Assembly (NCBI RefSeq): GCF_900005765.1
Contig: NC_041691.1
Coordinates: 558,001 to 622,000 of the forward strand
Direction: 5' to 3'
Origin: Plasmodium relictum
Lineage: Eukaryota > Apicomplexa > Aconoidasida > Haemosporida > Plasmodiidae
DNA: 64,000 bases
A model generated the notes under the pieces. That model was not told the DNA's origin and searched no databases. It was given only the letters and a program-made list of their open reading frames with translations. This document shows positions 41,795 to 54,300 of this stretch, piece by piece (within the stretch, counting starts at the first letter, position 1; every line of letters begins with the position of its first letter). The position numbers were made by a program, and so were the translations under genes.

Positions 41795-42954
41795 ATTAAA
41801 TATAATTTTTATATTATAATATGCAAAAAAAAAAAAAAAAAGTTAAATATTAAAAAAAATATTAAAAATTAATTATATTTTTCTTTGTAATAATTTTATT
41901 TACCTAATAAAATTTACATATATAAAAAAGTAAAAAAAAAAATCTATTAAAAAAAAAATTCTACTACCTAATGCAAATATATAAAATAATCTTTAAAACG
42001 GTAACACTAATTTTATATGTATAAAAATAATCATAATATTAATAAATATTATTCACATAAAATTAAGTGCCATAATGGTATTAATAAAATATACTACAAA
42101 TTATGTACAACAATCATAATATTATGATTACCATGAAATCTTTATAAAAAAAAAAATAATCCTATAAACAAATATATAATCTAAAAATATATATTATTTT
42201 ATATACAAATATTTTTTGTATTATATATTTTAATAAACTAGTGATCATTTTTCTGAGTCTATATATTTAGGTGTTGCATGATTAAATCAAGTATTATTCT
42301 AAAATAAAAAAATTAAATATAATATATATATGAACTCAATTTAAAACTAAAAATATATAACCATAATAATAAAAGAAAAATAAGAAATCCCAAAAAAACA
42401 TAAAGAAAATTAAGAGTATTATACTCAAATATTTTAAAGAAATGTACAAAATATAATTATTAAAAATTTTGATAAAATGCTTAAAAAAAAAAAAAACATA
42501 CATATACTATTTTAAATTTATACTATCAAATTAATAACAAATTTTTTAAAAATTAATTCATAAATATACTTAATATTCTTTTTAATCTTTTTTTTTTCTT
42601 TTTTTTAATATTAAGAATTAGCAAGCTAATATAAATACTCTAGAATATATAAAAAAATTAAAAATTGCATGTAACAGTGGTGATATAATTCATCAAAAAA
42701 GAATTAAACAAAAATTTAAGAAAAGAAAAAGTAATTGATTTAATAATAAAGTATAAAAATAAATTTTACTTCAGTATTTTTATAAAGGTTATTTCTTTAA
42801 TTACCAAATAAATATTTTTTTATATTTAGTAAGATTAAATTTTTCGGCTATTATATAATTTTTTTTCTCTTTTTTACATTTTTATAAAAAGCTAAATAAT
42901 ACTTATTTTATTTTTCTTTTCTACAAAAAAAATTATTATTTTTATTTTTAATTA

Positions 42955-42986
<32 letters not shown>

Positions 42987-45521
42987 GGCAATTAAGCATG
43001 CAAAGTAATTATTATTATTATCTAAAAAACTGAAAAGGAGAATGCTTAAGAAAAATAATTTAAATAGCATTAAATAAAAATAACAATTAAATTATAAAAA
43101 GAAAAATAATGTAAGGAAATTAAAAAAAAAAAAAAATTATAGTTTTTTTAATATTTTTGTATTTATTTCCTTTATTTTATTTTATTTTTTTTTTTGAGAT
43201 TAATAATAGATCCCTTAATTAAGAGCATGTAATTAATAAAATAATAATATTTTTAATTTCTAAAAATCTATATTAGCTAGATAAAAAAAAAAAATAAATG
43301 GTAATTAATATATATTTTTTTTTAATTAATACCTTCATATAGAATAATAATGGTAGAAAAAAAACAATGAAAAAATAATAATTTTTTTTTATAAAACCAC
43401 AAAAAAAAAATTAAAATAAAGCAAAATTTTGTATTTGGGTAATGAGAAATATTTCTTATAAATAAAAAAAAAAAAACATTTTTTACTTATATGATGAGAA
43501 TAATACAAAATACAAATCATTAAGTACTCATTAAAAAGACTAAAATTATAAAACAATGTAAACATTTCGTTAGAATATATATATAAATACATAAAAAACA
43601 AAAATATTATTTAGTGTAAGGATAATTCTTTTGATAAATTTCTTAAGAAGTTATTTTATGGAATCATTTTCATAATCATGTCAATAATATATTTTCTTAT
43701 ATCAAATATTAAAATATACCTACTATACATTTTATAGAATATCATTATAGTTTTTGCATGGCAAGGTGCAAATTAAGTTTCATAAAAATAAAAAGTTATG
43801 CTTCTATTTATTTTTTTTTTTTTTTTTATATATTTATTTTGGTAAATACTGTTTCCTAACAAAATATATGTATTAACTACAATGTTAAAATAAGATTATT
43901 TCAATAATAGATAATTGATAAATTAGTATTTTTCTATCCTTTTTAAAAAAATTATTTTAACATTCATTTTATATTTAAGATCATTAAATTTTGCAATGTA
44001 AAAATTGTTAAACTGAAATCAGTATATTTAACTAAAATCACAAGGTAATAAATAAATTAAAAAAAAAAAAGACAAAAAAAAGGTTCATATATGCATTAAA
44101 TTATTTTATATAAAATAGTATAAAAAGAAAAAGAATTGTGTAATAATAAATACAATAAAAAGATATATATTTTTATTTTCATAGCTTAATTTTTTTTTCT
44201 ATAAGAAATTTATTGTTATTCACCTTTTTATAATTAAAAATGGATTTTAAAAAATTAATATGCAAAACATATTAGATGCAAAATTAATATAAACACATTT
44301 AAAAGAAAATACATTTTTAATTTTTTTTCTTAAATCTTTACTCTTCTACAACGATACACAACTCAGAAAATTATTTATTCATGTGTATTTTCTTATTTTT
44401 ATGAATATATTTTATTCGTAATTTATTTTAAAAGAATTTCATTTAAAATTTATATTTTCTTTAACTTTAATGAGTTTTTTCTTTTTTTTTTTTAAATATT
44501 TTTAATCAAAATTATAAAAAATTGGAACAATTGCGTTTTATTTTTTTTCGTATAATATATTAAAAAAGTAACTAAAAACATACTATTGCAATACTATGTA
44601 GATATATATATAGGGATGATAATTTAAGTAGATAAAAAAAAAAAAAAATTTCATAAAAGTAGTCTAATTAAGAAAAATAAAATGTTTAATTTTCCTATTT
44701 TTTTTTTTTTTATATTCTTTATATTTCTTTTCATTTTTTTTTCTTATTCAATTAATTTTATTAATATTCTTTGTCACTTGATACTTTATTAATTTATATA
44801 CTTTTGTGGACAAATAAAGTTTATTTTTTTTTAGAATAATTATCAATATATGTTATTATCTAAACATTGAAAAATTTTGTTATATTTTTGTTAAATTTTT
44901 TTTTTTTTTCATTGTTTTCTTTTGATTGATGTAGTATGCGTATGCACCTAGTGCATCATAAAAAAAAATTATGAAAACTATTTACTATTTTATAATTAAA
45001 AAAATAAAAAAGGAATAAATAATTACATAAATAATTAATAACATTCTATCCTTTCACGATGTTTCAAAAAAATTAAAAGACTATAACATCAAATTTATAA
45101 AATTTATTAAAAAAAATAAAATATATAAAGGCATTTCAGTAGTTATATATTTAAAAAAATAAATAAAATAAATAACTTAAAAATATCTTTAATACTAAAA
45201 TTTGTTAAAAATTATAAATAATTGAAATTTATAATATAAAGTATCTATAAAATATTTTTAAAATAGATATATTACAAAAAAAAAAAAAAAAAAAAAGTTG
45301 ATTTTGTCATAAAAAAATACAAGACTGTACTTAGAACTATTCTAGACATTTTAATGTCAATATTTTTAATTATTAATATAAATATAGAAAAATATTTTTT
45401 AAATGATACTATATTTTAATATTTTAAAAAAAGAAAAAAAATTTATATGAAATTCATTTCTTTATAATAATTTATTTAAAGTAATATATATATATATATT
45501 TATATATATTTGCATATTTAT
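41795..45521. promoter_or_regulatory. Divergent intergenic region, PTEX150 / 1.9-kilo-residue protein gene
   Basis: About 3.7 kb between two diverging starts. It contains an 18-bp perfect palindrome at 42112-42129, GCATGC near 42997, GGTGCAAA near 43765, and an inverted ATGCAC/GTGCAT pair at 42-56 of the 449xx block (44942-44956). No coding sequence is supported. Confidence 0.55.
44942..44956. promoter_or_regulatory. Inverted pair of GTGCA-type motifs
   Basis: The sequence ATGCAC-CTA-GTGCAT presents the GTGCA core on both strands, 3 bp apart. GTGCA is the core of a motif bound by several Plasmodium ApiAP2 factors, including AP2-I. It lies about 570 bp upstream of the plus-strand gene start. 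Binding is inferred, not shown. Confidence 0.35.
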
Positions 45522-48500
45522 ATGTTTATGCAACATTATGCCTACATTAACATGAATGAAAGAAGTAAAATAAAATTTACTGACTACATAAATTTTATAA
45601 GGAAAAAAAAAAATTATGAAAACAATAATTTAATTAAAAATTATAATGAAATAAATAGTTTCAATTTAAAAAATAGTAGTTATATAAGTAATAATTTAAA
45701 TCATTATATAAAAAATTTATGCAAATGCAAAATGGATATGAAAGATAAAAAAAAAAGTATTTATTTTTATAAAGACAGACAAGAAGAAAGTATAGAAATA
45801 AGTTCTCAAGAGAATAATTTAAATATATATCAAAAGAGTAACGAGTTTTCCTATGGTTTCAATAATCAAAATATAAATAAAGGAAATTTCTTAAAAAAAA
45901 AAAGCACATTATATGATAATAGTTCAAAAAATTCCTTTTTTTATGAAATAGAAAATTCTGAAAAAAGTCAAAATGATTATTCAAATTTTGAAAATGAAAA
46001 GGAAAAAAACAATTTATCAAGAAAATCTTTTTATTCCATTTATGATTATACTGATGAGAATGATGAAAGTGATTATCAAATTATAAAAAAGAATAAAAAA
46101 AACAATATACTTCACGAAAAAGGTTGCAATACATGCTACAATGATAACGTGTTAGAAGATGTTTATGATGATAATTATTATATGCACATTTATGATACTG
46201 ATAATCTTAAAAGCAACAATTTGATAACGAAAAGTAGTAATAAAAATATAAATAAAAATAAAAACAAAGATGCAAATATAAATAGAAATAAATACTTCAA
46301 TAGAAAAAAATACAATAGAAAAAAGAAAATTAGAAAAGAACTTATAAATAAAATAGATTATTTAGTGAAATGCTATAAAATATATAATGCAAAAGTAAAG
46401 TTTCATTACGTAGGTATTATCACAATTTTGAAAAAATACATATATGTTATAAAAAATAATAACATTTTATTTTTTAAAAAAAAATTAAATAACAAGAAAA
46501 TCCCTTTAATTAGTAAAATTAAAAAAAAATACGATAGTTGCTGCACATTTTATTTTATACAAAAAAAGTATTTATATAATATTGAAACAAAACATAAAAG
46601 AAATAGATGTTCTTTCTTAAGATATTTATATCTTTGTAAACTAAAAAAAAAACTACAAAATTATTATAGACATAGAAAATTAGAAAGAAAATTTTTTTTT
46701 AAAAATTTAATGAAATTAATAAATAGTCAAATAAAAAAAAATTATTTTTTTAATGAATACATAGATTGCGGATTGAAAGATGAATTTAACAAAAATAAAA
46801 GTATAATTAATAAGAAACATAGTTCTAATGAGCATGCAATAAAAAAATATCTCATGTATTGTTTTCAAAATAATACACATTTTAGAGAATCATTAGATAA
46901 TGAAAAATCTTGTAAGAAAATCAGTAAATATAAAAAATATACAAATAATGAAAATAAAAATTACGAAAAAAAAAAAAAAGATATAAAGAAAAAGAAAAAA
47001 GAAAGTTGTATTGATCTCGAGACTAAAATGAAAGATATGTATAAAAAAGAAAAAAATATTAAACAAAACAGTATAACAAAAAATGTATGTGATAATAAAA
47101 AAGAAAAGGAAAAATTTGATATTTGTGTAGATTGTGGGCAATTGTATATGAATTTTGTAAAAGAAGCAAATCATTTCAATAATTTTAAAAATGGTAAGTT
47201 ATCAAGTGATATAAATATTATTAAAAAAGTTATATTATCAAAAAAAGGAAAAAACGAGAATTATATTGACAATGATAAGGGAAGTAACAATAATATAAAT
47301 ACTATAAATTGTAAAAATAGTAGCAATGAAAAAAAAAATGATATATACGATAACATAAAAAAAAGAAATAACAGTAAGAACAGAAATATTATAAAAAATT
47401 ACAACAATAATAAAAATAAAAATGATATAGATAAAGTTAACAATAATGTTACTAAAAAAATTACTGTTCATAATGTTGAAAACGTAAACAACGATGATAA
47501 TAAAAATTTTAATAGTGATAGTAGTAAAAATATTAATAATGATAATATTAAAAATTTAAATAATGAAAATAATAAAATTACAAAAAACGACAATAGTGAA
47601 AGTATTATTAGTATTAGCACGGAAGAGGTCAGTGCTAATATTATTGAAAATGAAGAGATAAGTAATAGTTATAGTGAAAAAATAAATAATGATAAAAATG
47701 AAGATATGAATAACAATAGTAATGAAAATGTTCACAATGATAATATAAAAAATATGAGTACAAACAACTTAAAAGAGATTAATAATAACAATATTTCAAA
47801 TGAGAAAGAATGTACATATATGAACAAGAATGAGGAACATATTACATTAGAAAAATCTTTAAAAAATGAAATGACAGATGAAATATATAATTTTTCAACA
47901 AATGACCAAATAGATAAGACTAAAAATTATAAAAAATATGATTTAACATATGAAAATGAAGAAAAATGTAAAAGTAATCAAAAAGATACTCACACCATTA
48001 TTAATTATGAAACGGAAATAGAGGCGAAAATGGAAATAGAAATAAAAAAAAGTTTAGAAGAAATAATTAGCAGTTATATTAATAATGATATTATTAATCA
48101 GGATACTGAATTAAATAATATAGACCAAATAAATATAGAAGAAAAAAATGATAAAGAAAAGGATATACAAATAAACGGAGATAGAGAAATAATTTTAAAT
48201 AATTCCTTTTCTTTAAATACTCATGAACAGAGTAATTTAGATGGGAATTCTAAAGTAGAGTCCATTAGTAATTTTTTTCATTCATTTAAAAAACTAAATA
48301 GCGAATATATTAACATAGAATCAAAAAAAAAGAAGAAAAAGAAGAATGTTAAGAAAAAAAAGCATCAAAGAGAAGTAGAAAATATAGTTAGAAAAGTAGA
48401 AACTAATGGAAATTGTAATAACAATTTTAAAACATCTTCGGATATATATAATTTTTATTTTCTTCTTCAAAGCCAAATATTGGATGAGTTTAAAAAAGGA

Positions 48501-51293
48501 TACTTAAAAAAAATGAAAAAAATATTTAATAAAAAATGCAAAAAAATTGAAAAAGATATTTCTGAAAATCTAAAAACAATAGTAAATATTTTCAATAATG
48601 TAGATCATATCAATGATGCTCATATACATATATGCAAAAAAAAAAAAGAAAATAGCCAAGAAAACAATTTTAAGAATGAAATCAAAGTGAATTGCAAAGA
48701 CAAAAAATTAAGAAACAATAAAGCAAAAACTCAAATAATTAATGATAAAAATAGTTGCATTAGCAGCATTGATAATAATTATATGTACATTAATGAACCT
48801 AAAAGTGAGAATGATAATAATCAGTACTGTGATAGTAAATATAATCATAATGATTTCATTGAGAATAATGCGATTACTTATATTAATAATAGTTGTGATA
48901 CCTTGGATAATATTTACAAAAATGATTGTAATATTAAAAATAGTGATACAGAGTATATTAAATGGAAAAGAATACATAAAAAACAACAAAATGAAGAAAT
49001 ACATATCACGAATATACTTGATACAATTAAAAAGAATATTTATAAAAAACAGAGTTCCCTTAATTCAAAAAAAGATGATGAAAATAAAAACGGTGAAGTA
49101 AAATTGAATATTTTACGTAGTAATAGTTTGATTGATTTAAAACAAAATTCTATATTTAAAAACTTAAATTACCCAAAATTTTGCAATTCTATAAAAAATG
49201 ACATATACAACAAAATTAATGCGTTAAAATATTTAAACATTATTAAACAAAAAAGTGTTAGTGATATTATCCTTAAAAAGATAAATGCTATTGGAAGCCA
49301 ACACAGAAAATGGAATAAAAAAATAAATGATAAAAATTATGTAAAGGAATTCATTCAACATATAAAAAAAAAAAATATTGATAAGATGAAATTATATAAT
49401 TCTGTAAAAGAAATAAAAAAATCATTAAATAAAATAATAAAAACCGAAAGAAAGAAAAAAAGAAAAAAGGTAAAAAATTTATTTAGAAAGTTAGAATTAT
49501 ATAAAAAAAAAGATATAATAAAAATAAGTAAACTAAAAATTAATAAAAAAATCCATTATATTAATTCATATAATAATATTTATTATAAATTTAAAAAACA
49601 ATTAAGTGAAAGCAAATTAAGTGATGTTATTTTTTCTAAGTTTATTAAAAGTTTAAATAATGTTAAGAAAAATGAAATAATTAATAATACTAAGTATCAT
49701 TTAAATGAAAAGATTAAAAATGAAATAAATAGTAATATAAAAAAAGCTCCTGTATATATCTACAGAATAAAACATCAAAATAAATATAAGCCAATAAAAA
49801 ATTTTAAATATTCTTTTTTATTTATAAAAAAACCAATTTATCATCCTTTAATAAGATATAAATTTATTCCATATTATTATTATGATTACCGAAGTAGAAA
49901 CAAAGGATATATTTTGAATAGTCCATTGGATATTAATAAAATACGTAAGTTGAATTATAATAAAGAAAAAAATGAGAATTTCATTAGTAACTACACGAGT
50001 AATAATAACTATAACATGAATTATGATAATAACAATAATAACATCACTAATTTTATGAACAATAAAATTAGTTTCATAAGTAAGGGATTTGATAATAAAA
50101 ATATTTCCAATAATATTAATGATTATTATATTAGTTTAGATAAAGCATATACTACCCAGAACAATTATCATAGTAATTTCAATAATACATATAGAACTTT
50201 AAGTGATAATGAAGATATTTGTGTTAATAAAAAATACGATTGGAGGCACTTAGGCAGAAGAATTTATGCAAAAGGGAAAATATATATAAATAGGAATAAC
50301 CATATAATAAATAAATATAATAAACAATATAAATACCAAATAATAAGTATAAATAATAAGATGAGAAATATTCGTTATAACTTTTTTATTTATGATATAT
50401 TTAAAAAAATTTTCAAATTAAGTAAAAATGTGAATCATAAAAGAAGAAATTTAGTAGAAATCTCAAATATGAGATATAATGATAATAGCAATGAAAAAAA
50501 TAAATATGAAATATTAAACAATTTCGATATTCAAAAAAAAATAGAAAATAATAACACTTCTTTAATAAACTATAGTTTAAATAATAATATTGAAAAAATG
50601 AAATATTTATATGTTAAGAATACAAATAATTTATATTTTTTTGAAATAGTGCAAAACAAAAAAAATGAAATTAATAATGAAAATAATATAAATGATATAA
50701 AAAGTTATGATAATATATCTACTTTTTACTTAAATAAAAATTTATATAAAGACACTATTTTAAAAAAAAAAGATAATTTTTTTGACACAATTAATTACAA
50801 TATAAAAAATATTCCAAAAGATAACAGGAATAATATCGAATTACAACTTAATAATTATTATAAAATAAACGAAGAAATGTTACCAAACTCAAATAACTTG
50901 AGTATGCATAAAACTTGTTCAAAAAATTGTATTTTAAAAAATACATATGGTGCATATAATAATATGAATAATTTATATAATACAACAATAAATCATATTA
51001 ATAAAAACAATTTAACAAAATGCCATCTTAAAGTAAAAAAGATTTATTTTAATAATACAAATGAAACAAGCCAAATAAAAGATAGTAATTTAAAAAATAC
51101 TTCATTGCAAAACACACTAAAAGATAATTATTTTTACGATATAAATAATACTAATTTAACAAATGTAACACTAAAAAATAAGAACATTGAAAGCTTTCAG
51201 ATTTGTTCAATTAATTCTTTAAAAAATGAACATATTAAAAATACAAATTATAAGCATCATATAGAAAATATATGTATCTATAAAGATTTTTAG
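45522..51293 (+). CDS. Very large Asn/Lys-rich protein, function unknown
   Basis: Open frame of about 1,920 residues with no intron. The first ATG is at 45522; 45528 and 45552 are alternatives, and the start is uncertain. I recognise no catalytic domain. Lys-rich blocks that look conserved alternate with Asn/Asp/Glu low-complexity spacers of coiled or disordered type. The former include residues about 270-430, 1040-1090 and 1260-1560. A short CVDCGQLY segment sits near residue 550. Repeated Asn-Asn/Asp units fill about 600-800. Tyr-rich basic stretches near 1480-1500 (YKFIPYYYYDYRSRNKG) and 1600-1640 appear ordered. No signal peptide or membrane segment is seen. The overall basic charge would suit a nuclear or RNA-associated protein, but that is speculation. 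Confidence 0.8.
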   Translation: MFMQHYAYINMNERSKIKFTDYINFIRKKKNYENNNLIKNYNEINSFNLKNSSYISNNLNHYIKNLCKCKMDMKDKKKSIYFYKDRQEESIEISSQENNLNIYQKSNEFSYGFNNQNINKGNFLKKKSTLYDNSSKNSFFYEIENSEKSQNDYSNFENEKEKNNLSRKSFYSIYDYTDENDESDYQIIKKNKKNNILHEKGCNTCYNDNVLEDVYDDNYYMHIYDTDNLKSNNLITKSSNKNINKNKNKDANINRNKYFNRKKYNRKKKIRKELINKIDYLVKCYKIYNAKVKFHYVGIITILKKYIYVIKNNNILFFKKKLNNKKIPLISKIKKKYDSCCTFYFIQKKYLYNIETKHKRNRCSFLRYLYLCKLKKKLQNYYRHRKLERKFFFKNLMKLINSQIKKNYFFNEYIDCGLKDEFNKNKSIINKKHSSNEHAIKKYLMYCFQNNTHFRESLDNEKSCKKISKYKKYTNNENKNYEKKKKDIKKKKKESCIDLETKMKDMYKKEKNIKQNSITKNVCDNKKEKEKFDICVDCGQLYMNFVKEANHFNNFKNGKLSSDINIIKKVILSKKGKNENYIDNDKGSNNNINTINCKNSSNEKKNDIYDNIKKRNNSKNRNIIKNYNNNKNKNDIDKVNNNVTKKITVHNVENVNNDDNKNFNSDSSKNINNDNIKNLNNENNKITKNDNSESIISISTEEVSANIIENEEISNSYSEKINNDKNEDMNNNSNENVHNDNIKNMSTNNLKEINNNNISNEKECTYMNKNEEHITLEKSLKNEMTDEIYNFSTNDQIDKTKNYKKYDLTYENEEKCKSNQKDTHTIINYETEIEAKMEIEIKKSLEEIISSYINNDIINQDTELNNIDQINIEEKNDKEKDIQINGDREIILNNSFSLNTHEQSNLDGNSKVESISNFFHSFKKLNSEYINIESKKKKKKKNVKKKKHQREVENIVRKVETNGNCNNNFKTSSDIYNFYFLLQSQILDEFKKGYLKKMKKIFNKKCKKIEKDISENLKTIVNIFNNVDHINDAHIHICKKKKENSQENNFKNEIKVNCKDKKLRNNKAKTQIINDKNSCISSIDNNYMYINEPKSENDNNQYCDSKYNHNDFIENNAITYINNSCDTLDNIYKNDCNIKNSDTEYIKWKRIHKKQQNEEIHITNILDTIKKNIYKKQSSLNSKKDDENKNGEVKLNILRSNSLIDLKQNSIFKNLNYPKFCNSIKNDIYNKINALKYLNIIKQKSVSDIILKKINAIGSQHRKWNKKINDKNYVKEFIQHIKKKNIDKMKLYNSVKEIKKSLNKIIKTERKKKRKKVKNLFRKLELYKKKDIIKISKLKINKKIHYINSYNNIYYKFKKQLSESKLSDVIFSKFIKSLNNVKKNEIINNTKYHLNEKIKNEINSNIKKAPVYIYRIKHQNKYKPIKNFKYSFLFIKKPIYHPLIRYKFIPYYYYDYRSRNKGYILNSPLDINKIRKLNYNKEKNENFISNYTSNNNYNMNYDNNNNNITNFMNNKISFISKGFDNKNISNNINDYYISLDKAYTTQNNYHSNFNNTYRTLSDNEDICVNKKYDWRHLGRRIYAKGKIYINRNNHIINKYNKQYKYQIISINNKMRNIRYNFFIYDIFKKIFKLSKNVNHKRRNLVEISNMRYNDNSNEKNKYEILNNFDIQKKIENNNTSLINYSLNNNIEKMKYLYVKNTNNLYFFEIVQNKKNEINNENNINDIKSYDNISTFYLNKNLYKDTILKKKDNFFDTINYNIKNIPKDNRNNIELQLNNYYKINEEMLPNSNNLSMHKTCSKNCILKNTYGAYNNMNNLYNTTINHINKNNLTKCHLKVKKIYFNNTNETSQIKDSNLKNTSLQNTLKDNYFYDINNTNLTNVTLKNKNIESFQICSINSLKNEHIKNTNYKHHIENICIYKDF

Positions 51294-51339
51294 AAACTAT
51301 TTTTTTTTTCTTATTTTTTTTTTTTTTAATTTCAAATAT

Positions 51340-54300
51340 TTATGCATCTTCATATTGACTTTGTATTACATAAACCTGTATAAAGAAAAAAAATTATATA
51401 TATATATGAAATTATATATTTTTTTATAAGTAATTACTTAATTCTTTTTTAACTTTAAATTTTTTACATAATTTCCTAAAATTTTTATAAAAAGTTTTAA
51501 ATTTTTAATATACCTGATCATTTTTATGCATTATAAATTTTTTTTGTGGACAAGGAATAACTATGTTCATATTGTTTTCATTATTATGTCTATAAACACC
51601 AATTATAATTCCTCCCTTTCTTAAATATCTCTAAAAATGATATAAAATAAATGTATATGTAATTAAAATATTACATATAAATATTTTTGTTTAAAAAATT
51701 GTACTTGAAAGATAAAGAAAAAATTAGTACAATGATATTTAGGATTAATCTTTTTTAGTAAAAGATCGGTTTTTATTTTTTTTTTATTATCCGCATATGT
51801 TCCTTTTATAAAAGCTTCAATTGCACATATATTTAATGAAGATTCCTTAATTGGGATTGTGTATCCAATTAAATGATAAAGCAGTTCATCAGTAAATATA
51901 CTAGCAGATGTAAAATGTAAAAAATATAAATAAAAAAAATAATTATCAACAAAAATATTCTCAATCTTTTTATATATATTTTCTACAAGTAAATTCCCAT
52001 AATTAAAAAATTGCATTTTCTGTTTATATTTTTCTAGAGATAATAAATAACGTGAATTATTTTTATTTATTTGATTAGACACCTTTTTTAATATATTGTT
52101 ATTTCTATAAACTTCATTATTTAAATACTGCATTGATAAAGTGTTGTTTAATTCTATTAATAAGTATAAATCCTTCTTTTTTCCTTTTTCTTTTATTTGT
52201 TCTATTTTAGGCAATATCCTTTTTTTACTGTAGCTACCTTTATTCAAAAAGTACGATTTATTTCTTAAGTAATCATTATATGCAAAGGATTCATTATTTT
52301 TTTTAATATAATAACTTATAAAAGACTTGTTAGCATTTCTCCTCATAAAAATATTTTGAATATTATTATAAATAATTATTAAGTTATTATCATTATTTTC
52401 ACACATGTATTCAAAAAAATTTATACTTTTAGATTCTTCGTTATAAGATACTATATTTTGATAAGAATCTAACTTTAAGTAATTCTTAAAAATTATGCAT
52501 TTTTGGCATTCTAAAATACCTGCAACAATTAAATTGAATAAAATCAAAGGGGATTTTTGTATATAACATATATTATATTTATATTTTGATAATTTATTAT
52601 TATATATATAAGAAGGAATTTGGTCACTTAGTATAATTATATTATGTTTTTTTCTTCTAAATAATATTTTTAGGAACGTATTTAAAGATTGAGGCCAATA
52701 AATTAATATAATGAAATCTATATTCTTATATTTTTCCTTTTTTTTTTGTTTTTTTACTTTCTTGTTATAAGAGAAACTATTTTTATTACAAGCAGAGAAA
52801 ATTTCTTTATTAGAAAAAAAATTTGTTTTCACTTCTTGGGTACCTTTATTTTTTTCACTAATTGTATTGCTTTTAGTTTTGTAATTATTTACTATATTTT
52901 TTTTCTTTTCATCTTTAGTTTTATTATAATGCGCCATTTTCTTTTCTTTCGAAAGCATTTCTTCTTTATCATTATAAATAAATTTATCAGCTCTTTTGTT
53001 TTCTTTATTAGAAGATATGTTATCTGATGAAGAATTGTATCCATCTTTATTATTATGAGAACAATAGTTTTCATTTTTTAAATTAAAAACTTTGTAGGCT
53101 TGTAAATAATTGTCTACTCTAAAAATATTTAAAACAGGATTAAAATTTATATTTTCATTTTTTAATTTATTAATTTCATGATAATTATTATTGTTGCTGT
53201 TTTCTTCATTTTCCTGTGAAACTTTCTTTTTATTTTTTTTCTTTCTAATTTTTACACTTTCTATATTATATATCCAATCTAGTTCAACTTTTTTATTTTT
53301 TGAAATTTCATGTAATATATTAAAATCATCACTTAATAAAATAAACTCTATATTATCTGAAGTATAAAAAAAATGAACTGGGTTTAACTTTATTTCATTA
53401 AATTGATCTATTATTCCTATTACAAAAGCATTATAGTTTAAGTATATGTATTGAACAATTGTAATAAAATGGTTATTAAAAAAAAAAGAAGGCAATTTTA
53501 CTTTATAAATATTATATCTAATTCCTTTTATATAATTTAAATAATTATTATAAGAACTAAAAAATGAATGATGATTATCTTCATGACATGTAAAAATTTT
53601 ATTTAAAGGTTTTTTTGTCCTTTTTTTAAAAAACAAAGGCAAAATATTAATTTTTTTCTTTTTTTTATGAATTAATGGAATCTTTTGAATATTCTTATTA
53701 CTTTCTCCTTTTTTTGTAGAAAAATTATAATTTTCTTTTGTAAGTTTATTGTTTGTATTTTTTACATTATCTTCTTTATTTCTAAGAATATTAAATTTAT
53801 GAACATTATTACTACTACTATTTCTGTATTTAGTTATAGTTTTACTCTCTTTTGAATGAAAATTTTGTAATAATTTTAAATTAAAGTAATTTTTTTTTTT
53901 CTTATATTTTTTGTTGTGTAAACTTTTTTTTTTAGAACTTTTTGTTAGTTTATCGAAAGCATTACTTAATATATATGAATATTTAAATTTTTGTTTTTCA
54001 GGAATGTTGATAAAAAATAATAATACTAATAAAAACATACCATGGCAATCGTCAATGGTTTTTGCAAATAGTTTCATTTTAAAATCATTTAAACATATGA
54101 TGTGCCTCCTATTTCTTTTTAATAAAATGTTATTGTTATACATATTATTTAGAAAAACAGAAATATATTTACTAAATGATCCTAATGAAGTTATTTCATT
54201 ATATCTTTTTAATGTTTCCATATCATTAGTAATATTATGATGTGTGTTAATAACATTATTACATATAAAAACGCCACTGCTATATGATATAATTCTTCTG

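Noticed and set aside
43389-43601. 70-residue minus-strand frame upstream of PTEX150
   Set aside because: Tyr/Phe-rich AT translation without splice or homology support.
46893-47471. Minus-strand frames rich in Ile/Phe opposite the large Asn/Lys-rich gene
   Set aside because: They are antisense shadows of AAT/AAA/GAA codon runs and have no start context or homology.
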